Origin: Oxytricha trifallax
Taxonomy: Eukaryota > Ciliophora > Spirotrichea > Sporadotrichida > Oxytrichidae
NCBI GenBank assembly: GCA_000711775.1
Contig: ARYC01000132.1
Location: forward strand, 62,001 to 126,000
Reading direction: 5' to 3'
DNA length: 64,000 nucleotides
Positions 55,865-64,000 of the stretch are shown in pieces; positions within the stretch are counted from its first letter, which is position 1, and every line of letters begins with the position of its first letter. The notes under the pieces are model-generated. The model made no database searches. It saw nothing but the letters and a program-made list of their open reading frames with translations, and was not told the DNA's origin. The translations under genes and the position numbers were made by a program.

Positions 55865-57360
55865 TCAACATATTTTTAATTTACAATAATAATTAATCAA
55901 ATCAAACTTGTACACGCTTAATACACCTATATTACAATAATATTTCACTCTTATCGACAGTCGGAAACAAATTTTAGAGAGCATATAGAGACCCTCAGAA
56001 TAGATTTTCATTGCGACCTCATGATTATGATTCACATATTTATATTTAAAAATAATAAGATTGTGATTATTGTTTATTAAATGATACTTATTTACAAACT
56101 AGCCTTTTCTAAACATCCATAAAAATAAGAATTGACTATTTAAGTCAAATTTTTCATGTATTTTGCCGTTTGCGATGCATAGAAGTAAATGCTTCTCTAA
56201 ATTAACATAAACTTATACCTAAGCTTAATCTTTAACTCCAACTTTGCAACCAACTATTACTTGCTCAATTTCTTCTTTCTTTACTGGTTCATTTTTCTTT
56301 TTATGTTAATTAGAAGGAACTTTTGTTGGAGTTTTATCTTAAGACTTTGATTGAGATGAGTTCTTGGTTGCCACAGTGCAAATCAAACCTACAGTCAGGA
56401 AGCAAGTAAAATTATAATCAGTCTGGCTTATTAGATTTTCTTAGATAGCTGAATCTACCTAGAAGAAATGTTTTCCAAAAGTCCATTCTTGCTCTCCATG
56501 AATGTAGGTTGGCTTGTTAAAGATGAAACAATCATTACCATTAAGTTAATTTGACTATCGATTAGTGTGTTAGTGCAAGTTTGTCACCGAATATTAACTT
56601 ATAAAAGAGTTATCCATATCCATGTTCTAAAGATCCCCTGTATCTTGGGAACATTAATTAAGTTTCTATACACTTTCATCATTTAAAGAAGAAGTGTTAA
56701 TCTTTTGATTGTCTAAAGTTTAAACTTAAAGTACTTCCGACCACTCTCCAATCTCTTGAACTTCTTTTGGGTTATCTGGTTAAGCAATAGCTGGACACAC
56801 TCTAATTCTATAGTTTGTTCTTGGGTTCAAATCGGTAATTATGCATCTATGAGCTTTTCCTTAATAAACTTGTCTAAATTGTTCTACCCCATTCACTTTA
56901 ACACCAATACCATACTCTAGCAAGTATAAAATTGTAACTTAACCAAAACTAAACTATGAATCTTTCTAGTGATCCCATTAAAGCTTAAGAAAATAGCTAA
57001 TTCAATTTAATAGTTTGATATTAACACCTTTTGGACTTTGGATTTTTCTTGTCATCTATTTATTACTACTTCAATTATTAAGAATCATCATTATAAATTT
57101 ATTAAGGTCCCTAGTTTTTACTACTAGCCGTAAGTACTTTTGATTAATACGAAGGCCTTGATTAAGATCTGCTGTCTTCATTTGCACTTGTGCTTCCTCG
57201 ATTAGTTTTATTCTAGTTTTGTTATGGCTGATTTGTGTTTTGTTGACCTAAGACTATAGTTTTCTTTTGAACCTATGAGGAAGTTACTACATCGTTCGTT
57301 GAGACATGGTGTTTTAGATTTTACCCTGTGCTTAGTTTTTCATTGGTTGTAGTAGAAATT
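55865..57360 (-). CDS. Fibronectin type III domain protein
   Basis: Upstream part: a Gln/Ser-rich N-terminus (QQNTNQPQQNQNKTNRGSTS). A 31-bp intron near 57003-57033 leads into an FN3-like domain: SYFLKLQWDHQKDSQFSFGQ, VTILYLLEYGIGVKVNGVEQ, HRCIITDLNPRTNYRIRV, ending PKEVQEIGEWSEVLQ. The conserved Trp, the LxPxTxYxxRV strand and the final W-S match FN3. Downstream, NDCFIFNKPTYIHGEQEWTF and TDYNFTCFLTVGLICTVATK lead to a Lys-rich stretch, then KHLLLCIANGKIHEKFDLNS. The frame stays open to TGA 55865-55867. The start codon is not established; the frame is open upstream to at least 57390. Confidence 0.62.
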
Positions 57361-57425
57361 GGTTTCTGATCTTTCTAATTTATTATTTGAACATAAAAGC
57401 TTTAAAAAATAGATGAAATTAATAA

Positions 57426-58971
57426 TCATTAAATAATTGTACCTTCGAAATTAAAATCTAAGAATTTTCTTTTAAATTTAAATTACAACTCTTACTATAA
57501 CTTTTTAACTTATTATACAAAAAAATCTTATAAGATGTTAAAATTAAGCAAGATTCTTTTCATAATTATAAAATCTTTAGCCGACTACAATTAAAATCTT
57601 GCAGAATTCATCATAAACCAGTTTAAAATTTAGAATAAGAATATAATCTGAATTTCAACTGATCCATTCTTTCCAGCATTAACTCCTGTTTAGCCGGCCA
57701 AAATTTGACTATTAATTTGCTATGACTAGCTCAATACTTTATTACCTGCAGCACTTGCTTTATTCTACATTCCTATACTACTTTAGTTATTAATGCTATT
57801 TTAATCAGAATAATCCAACACCTAAGTTTTACTCATATTGTTTGAACTATCAATAGTGCTACTACTTTGAAGAGTAATTGAAACTTAATTCTATTATTAT
57901 TGCTGTAAATATTAATCTGGCTTGTTTATTGAGTGGAATTGCTAGTCTATAAATTCACTGATTTTCAACATTTTGTTTTCTATTAATTCTGTGTTGATAG
58001 GAATATCAGAATACACATATATGGTAGTAATTAATATCTCTGACTTTTGATTGTTCTTTGTGAAGAGTGTAGGTGTGTTCAAGCAATTTTTTAAAGTATT
58101 TTGTTTAGCTTAAGATTGTCAATTTTCAATTAAATAATCAAGTTAATCTATAAGTTAACAAAATAACTAATTGAATAGAGGTAACTCCTTGGATTATACT
58201 TTTTCTTCAAGAATCTCAAACAATTGAAACTGAAATTGATTTTTGTGTTTTTATAACTACTCATCACTTCTTCAGCTTTATTTTTAGAGTTCTAACTGGA
58301 TGCTTTTGAACATGTGTGTTTATGCATTTATTCAAAAAATCTTAACATAAGAATTGATTTTTCCTATTATATTTTAATTCCTTTTTTATGTGAATCAAAA
58401 ATGAACTTGTAATTAGCATAAAAAGCTTGATGTAATGAAAGATTTTACGCTACCTGATTAAGGAATATTGCTCCGCTAAGTTACTAAGCTGGTGGTACTA
58501 ACTTAATGCTATTTTCTAAATTAATTGCAGAACCAAATGTCACATATGCAAGTGGGTACTCTCCCAATGATGAATCAAAACTAAACGCTTCAATCTTTTC
58601 GTAATAAGAACCCTTAGAATTTTAAATGAGTAGTGATAATAGTAGAGAGGTTGCAACCTGTAATTTTACCATTATATTTTTAATTATACCTAATCTGATT
58701 TTTAATTCCAAATTATATTATCTGATTTATGGTTATGAATTTACTTGCGACATATTTTAGGTTCAGTAAGAACATTGAATTATGTTTCATTTAATTTTAG
58801 AGCCAGATAGTATGGGTTGCAATCTAAAAGGTTTCTCACAGGGAAAACTAAGACTGATGTACTAGGTGCTCCAAAACTACTTGACAATTTAGTATTCAAT
58901 TTAACAAGAAAACTCTCCAGATGGCATGACTTTGTACAATTAATGCATAAATGAGCATGTTAAGAGCTCAT
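57426..58971 (-). CDS. Uncharacterised protein, N-terminal CxxC
   Basis: ATG 58969-58971 starts MSSQHAHLCINCTKSCHLES, continuing SFGAPSTSVLVFPVRNLLDC and NPYYLALKLNETQFNVLTEP to a donor near 58747. Further exons contain YEKIEAFSFDSSLGEYPLAY and SIKLVPPAQQLSGAIFLNQ, then QFQLFEILEEKVQSKELPLF, then LFTKNNQKSEILITTIYVYS and KMLKISEFIDQQFHSINK, followed by a Gln run. The C-terminal region (AGQTGVNAGKNGSVEIQ) is low-complexity. The frame stays open to TGA 57426-57428, but the last 70 codons are AT-rich and may be 3' flank. It shares a short divergent promoter with the gene starting near 58990. Family not recognised. Confidence 0.55.
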
Positions 58972-58989
58972 TCGACTATCAGGGCTTCT

Positions 58990-60128
58990 TGGGTTTTACA
59001 TCTTCAAATAAATACACTAGGACAAGTAAAAGAGTACTCAACGATATTAGTGTGAGGAGTATTGATTTCTTCAATATGAACGCTGATAACTATCAAAATG
59101 TCAAAGGCATTGAAAAGAGAGATTTTTTCAATATAAAGCTTTAATATATTTGCATGCTGATATTATATCATGCTTATATATTAAATTATTTAAATTTTTA
59201 TAAAGTTCAAATTTATTTATCAATAATTAGATAATATAGTTACTTTGCATTAAAATATAATAATTTATTTATTGATTCATAGAAATGTACATTTATATAT
59301 AATATAATTTCATTAAAATTACTACAATTTATATTGAAATAGTACCCTACTATTAAATAATATGTTTTACCATTATTTAAATTTTGGGGATCTAAAATAT
59401 TGGTAGAAGTAGATTGAATGTCCAGTAGTATCAATCTCAACAATCTTCTGATGATTAATAGCAAACTGACCAAGGTAATGAACTTATTGGAAAGCTCAGA
59501 GTTTACGAGATGAAGAAGAGTGCAGTAGATTTGTTTGAATATAAGCGAATCAGAGATAAGGAAGAATTGAAGGAAGAAATCAGAGATATGTCAAATATCA
59601 GGTCTAATGATTCACCAGATGAATAGCTCTTCAAGATTTATGAATAGACTAAAGCTTACAACAACAGATTATTTGGGGGTGGGATATTCATGCAATATTT
59701 ATAATAGTTACATTTTTATTTAAGGTGACAAACATAATTACTTACCCTTGAGAGATTACAAGGACTATAAGTATTTCAAAAAGAACTTAAAGCAGACTTG
59801 AAAAGTTTAGAAGAGTATTAATATCATAATTTTACAACTTTCATATAGTGTAAGCATAAAAGATACAGACTTCTTAGATATGAGAAAAGAATTGGAGTAC
59901 TCAGACCACACTCTTCATGAGATAAATTTGAAATTACAGAATTTACAAAAAAATCTAAATTCCATAATTGATTTGATGTAGAATCTTATATCAAGCAAGA
60001 GTTAAAGTATGGGATCAGTTGAGTATTTTATGCCGCCTACTATCATTTAAAACTTAAATTATTTTTTATTAATTGAATAATTTTCTTGTGTAAATTTTTA
60101 AATTAATACTTTCAAAGATAAAATATGA
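58990..60128 (+). CDS. Coiled-coil protein, several exons
   Basis: The first readable exon encodes NKYTRTSKRVLNDISVRSID and FFNMNADNYQNVKGIEKRDF. After a roughly 250-bp AT-rich gap, an exon encodes NELIGKLRVYEMKKSAVDLF and KEELKEEIRDMSNIRSNDSP, then QTKAYNNRLFG, where a GT...AG intron fits near 59673-59727. Then KHNYLPLRDYKDYKYFKKNL or, in another frame, a coiled-coil stretch LERLQGLQVFQKELKADLKS. The last exon has FLDMRKELEYSDHTLHEINL and KLQNLQKNLNSIIDLMQNLI. The joins after 59750 are not resolved. The end at TGA 60126-60128 is approximate. A Qa/SNARE-like or tether-like helical protein is possible but not shown. Confidence 0.5.
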
Positions 60129-60362
60129 ATGTAAACAACATGAAAAACATTGCATTAAAAATATTAATGTCAGTAATTTTGGAGTTTTAATTTCAAATAT
60201 GGCTTCAATTTAAAAAGAGGTAAATGCAAATAATTTAAATTATAAGTAAAAGATTAACTCCAAAAATGAAGAATTAATTTAAATAGAGGTTAAGATATAA
60301 ATTTTATTTAATAAAAAGTAACAGTATATCATTTATTGTAAACAGTCAAATCAAAGAAAGAT

Positions 60363-63207
60363 ATGGCAGACACAGTTTCCCAAGAAATCGGAGATGGAAT
60401 CACTCTCTTCAAGAAAGTTGAGCCCTCTTATCAAAATTATGAAGTTCTCGATCAAACCAACATTTACAGAGTAAGTTAATCTAGAAATTTCATTAGTAAT
60501 TGTCATCTTACTCAATTTATTAGATTGAAACCAAGCTAGACAAGGAAGTCGAGATCTTAGTAGATATAACAGGAAGTGAAGGAGCATCTTTTACTAATTC
60601 CTACTAAACTACCAAGCAGGTCAAGTTGTAACCCTTCGCAAATGATGAAGTTGCACAAGTCAAACTATTCGGAGACTGGTTGTTGAGAATTAAATTCACT
60701 TACACCATTAAGAATGCTGCTAAAAGCCAAGGAGTTCCTAAATCTTTGACTAATTAGATTCTTGACCTTCCCATTCCAACGGATATTCCATCACTCCTGA
60801 AATACTCCAAACAGCTTTTTGAGACTTTCCCTTATGATATCATGCCCTTAGATGCTATCAGAAGAAAGCTGAAGGAAGCTAACAATATCAATTTCTTAGA
60901 TATTGAATTTCCACCAGTCGATAGTAGCATTTATCCTGCCACAGAGAGCTAACCTTTCGGTCAACCAATCGTTTGGAAAAGACCCAAGGAATTTTTATTT
61001 ATTGATGAGAGCCAAGGATTGTTCTCACCAGAGGTCTTCTACAAGAAAATTGAACCCAATGATATCAAGTAAGGTCAACTTGGTGATTGCTGGTTTATGT
61101 GCGCACTTGCTTCTCTTGCTGAAATGCCACATCTAGTTGAAAGACTTTTTAAGTATAAATTTAAGTAATAACTTTTAGTGATCTTAAAAATCTGAGTATT
61201 TATTCATATTTTAGACTTTTTATCACTCAAAAATACAATGAAGAAGGTCTTTATAGAATAAAGGTCTGCAAAAACGGTGAATGGATGGAAGTAACAGTCG
61301 ATGATTATTTCCCATGCACAGCCGAGGGAGGTCCAATCTTCTCAAGAGCTAACGGTAACGAACTCTGGGTTCTGCTCTTAGAGAAGGCATATGCTAAGAT
61401 TCATGGAAACTATTATACTCTTAGAGGTGGATTCGCCAATGAAGGTATGATGGACTTGACTGGAAGTCCTACTGAGTATACAAAACTAGAAATCAAACTT
61501 TAAAAAATAAATTTAGGCCGATTCCTTTTATTGAGTGTTTTGACTTTGAAGACCAAGCCACATAAGATACTATTGATAATGGCGAATTTTTCAGAAAAAT
61601 GCGCAATTTTGATGATAGCGGTTATCTCATCAGTTCATCAACTGCAGGAGAGGACAGGTGGACAGAGACCGGTGGTCCCACTGAAGTTGGTGGGCTTGTA
61701 TAAATCCTATGTTAAAGGATTAATGTCTAGTTTTCTGAATTTCTTCATTTTATTTTCATTAATAATACCAGGTCATGCTTACTCAGTCATTCAAGTGAAA
61801 GAAGCCTATGGAAACTAATTAGTGAACATTAGAAATCCATGGGGCACTTTTGAATGGCAAGGAGATTGGGGTGATAACTCCCCCCTCTGGAATGATCAAA
61901 TGAAAGCTGCTATAAGTGAATCAGAAAGTAGAATTTTTTTAGAAAAATAAAAAATAGATTTTATAATTTTGTAATATTAAACCAGTATTTGGAGATGATG
62001 GTACATTCTGGATGGGCTTCAGAGACTTCTCATAACACTTTAGAGCTTTGAACGTCTGTAAAGTTAGCGACTGGGAAGAAATTAGAGTTAAGGGTGAATT
62101 CAGCTCTAGAATTTCTGACCTTGATAACCTTGCAAGATCCAAATATTACTAAAACTTGCTTTCCTTTTGAAAAATTTATAAGTTTATTGTAAGCAGGTTT
62201 ATGAAATCAAGGTACCCCAAAAGCAAAGAGTTCTTATTGGCATTCATCAAGAGGACGAGAGAATCCAAGATTTAATTAAACGTAAACCTTACATCGCTAT
62301 CGGTGTCGCTATTCTTCAAAAGAACAGTAGAACTGGAGCTCTTGACCTGATCTTCATGAAAGAATTCAGCGCAGAGAGATAAGTTGAACTCGATGTCGAA
62401 CTTGATGCTGGAGAATATTTGATCTTGCCAAGAACAAGTGGATGCACAATGAAGAGACCACCTTCTGCTAAAAGTGAATACATTAAGTTACTTGATAGCA
62501 ATGGTGACCTCAATTAACTTGCTGAGCTCTGCATTAGAGATATCTTTAGAAGATTAGACAAGGTCATCATTAATAACGTGCTAGAGTTTAATGAATTCCA
62601 AGAATTCTATGCAAGGTTGAACATTAACTTGACTGAAGATGAATTCCACAGAAAAATCTCTAAGCGATTCTGTAACAATGATGATGGCGGAATTAACAGA
62701 AGAGGTTTCATTGAGTTCTGGAAGGATGCCATTAGAACCCAAGGTGAGAATGCAGTATGGAGATGGTTCGAGAAATGGGGATATGATAAAGATTTGTATT
62801 CTTGCGAATCTAGATGTTTCATGCTTACCATTCACTCATTGAAACCAATTGAAATCCAAATTGAGGAAGCCACACCTAAGAGAGATCAAGATGTCTTTGT
62901 AAACAAAATTATTCTTGAAAAGTTCGGTGAACAATTAGAAGAAAGACCAGGTGTCTATAGAATCCTCAACAAATTCTGCGAGCAATCATATACCTTCACT
63001 TATGGTATTGAAAATGTTTCATCAAGAGCAATTGAGGTTACTTTTGACTGCAATTCATCAAGAAACATGGTCTTCTCTGAAATTTCAGGCAAAATAACCA
63101 AAGTTATTGAGCCAGGCCAAACTGAATTCCTTATGCACGCTGAAGCATCTCCAGGAGCTGAAGAATTTGCTAGAGGATCAGTTTGCACTTTCAAAGAAAT
63201 CTATTGA
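60363..63207 (+). CDS. Calpain-type cysteine protease
   Basis: ATG 60363 (MADTVSQEIGDGITLFKKVE) to TGA 63205-63207. The protease core carries the full triad: Cys in QGQLGDCWFMCALASL, His in GHAYSVIQVKEAYG (near 61773) and Asn in VNIRNPWGTFEWQGDWGD (near 61830). Other family landmarks are WKRPKEFLFID, GNELWVLLLEKAYAKIHGNY, and FWMGFRDFSQHF. Two or more C2-like beta-rich domains follow (QRVLIGIHQEDERI; GVYRILNKFCEQSYTFTYGI) with a helical EF-hand-like stretch between (EFNEFQEFYARLNINLTEDE, NDDGGINRRGFIEFWKDAI). Introns 60471-60523, 61165-61214, 61476-61516 and 61690-61771 keep frame; those near 61930-61980 and 62150-62200 are less sure. Calpains are cytoplasmic, usually calcium-regulated proteases. 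Confidence 0.93.
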
Positions 63208-63256
63208 AAAAACATACATTCTTCAATTTGTTAAATCTCATGATTAAAATTATATT

Positions 63257-63870
63257 TCATTTAAGTTTGCCAAGCATTTGATTTATTTACTTGTAATATT
63301 GAATTCTAATCTTTGAATCATTTGGTTAAGATTTTTTCTTTTTATTTAAATCTTGAACTGTTGAATTTGAATATTGAATGTCAACTCTGTCCTCCGACGA
63401 CTTACTCTCTATTTCTTAGTTTGAGCTACTATCATAGTCAGATTCAACACTTTTTTCAATTTGGTTTTTGAATTTTTCGATTTCCTTCTGAAAACTTTCA
63501 ACATCATTTTACCGTGCTATATTAACTGTCTGCTTCAGCAAATCTCTCACCCTTTATTAAGGAGTAACATCATATATTTGGTATTTAAACTGGAATTAAT
63601 TTAAAAGATTAGAGTGATAAAAATTAAATGTTTATCTATCTTTTATATTGAGGTGTCATTGGACTAGTCTCTACTGCTCTACGTTTTCACAAAAAATCTT
63701 CCCTACACAGTCACCTTACTTTCTTCATCATCTGAAAGCTAAGAGTGCTTATGCAAAATTGCTTTCTCTTTAAATTATGATTAAGGGGAGTTGTTTTGTT
63801 AGGGATTATCACTATTGTAAGGAGGATTTTGAAAGAGTCTCAAATTCTGATTCTAGTTAATATTACTCAT
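63257..63870 (-). CDS. Small charged protein, two exons
   Basis: ATG 63868-63870 begins MSNINQNQNLRLFQNPPYNS and continues KHSQLSDDEESKVTVQGRFF to about 63645. After a short AT-rich interruption (about 63590-63645) it continues YDVTPQQRVRDLLKQTVNIA, DVESFQKEIEKFKNQIEKSV and SNQEIESKSSEDRVDIQ to a poly-Lys run and TGA 63257-63259. It is Gln/Ser/Glu-rich with a short coiled-coil-like stretch. The frame is open upstream of the ATG to about 63960, so a longer N-terminus is possible. It converges on the calpain gene with about 50 bp between stop codons. Family not recognised. Confidence 0.55.
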
Positions 63871-64000
63871 AAAATAACTATAACTCTTAAACTTAAGATT
63901 ACTTTATAAGAAATAAGTTTTCTCATAATTGGATGGGGAGAGTTTGGTTAGTTGTATGAATCACTAGCGTATTACAAATTTTAATTTCTTGAGGCTGCAA

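Noticed and set aside
1..64000. tRNA, rRNA genes, CRISPR arrays, bacterial operons
   Set aside because: No tRNA cloverleaf motifs, rRNA-like sequence or regularly spaced repeats with spacers were noticed on reading; a tRNAscan or Rfam search would be needed to exclude short RNA genes.

Overview
The window looks like germline (micronuclear) DNA of a stichotrich ciliate, Oxytricha or a close relative. Three things support this. (1) Long coding runs open only when TAA and TAG are read as glutamine and TGA is the sole stop, for example the poly-Gln tail of the kinase at 29380-32145. (2) An actin gene at 1053-3123 is present as nine scrambled segments (MDSs), one of them inverted, with matching pointer repeats at every junction. 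(3) A complete telomere-bearing element (TBE) lies at 32258-36330, with 78-bp terminal inverted repeats that begin with C4A4 telomeric sequence and an ATT target duplication. The DNA is AT-rich, and genes carry short GT...AG introns (about 35-90 bp) and/or IESs, which cannot always be told apart here.

Layout. 1-723: 3' end of a multi-pass membrane protein gene. 1053-3123: scrambled actin. 3233-7729: a run of Asn/Gln-rich genes on the minus strand, some sharing short motifs. 8046-16489: parts of one large surface-type membrane protein gene on the minus strand, with a 419-bp foldback element at 13135-13553 between the two parts. 16500-18620: mostly AT-rich with coding scraps. 18807-20978: RING/B-box-like protein. 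21256-22086: secreted protein. 22409-27527: two FYR/SANT chromatin-type paralogs arranged tail to tail. 28058-32145: a small gene and a casein-kinase-1-like gene. 32258-36330: TBE. 36892-39104: an orphan exon and a coiled-coil gene. 39246-46065: a zinc-finger/LRR protein, a REX-type exonuclease with a second degenerate exonuclease domain, and a DONSON-like replication protein. 46339-51152: a DHHC palmitoyltransferase, a small gene and an FHA protein. 51324-51744: second foldback element. 51790-60128: unrecognised, F-box-like, fibronectin-III and coiled-coil genes. 60363-63207: calpain. 63257-63870: small charged protein.

The gene functions are mostly unrelated housekeeping and regulatory ones, with no operon logic. 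The most informative parts are genome-rearrangement features: the actin MDS map, the TBE whose transposase is frameshifted while its kinase/zinc-finger gene is intact, and the two-member foldback family whose palindromic arms differ between copies in a paired way.

Coordinates of coding regions include introns/IESs. Starts and splice sites were read by eye; those that preserve frame and total length are stated as firm, the rest as approximate.
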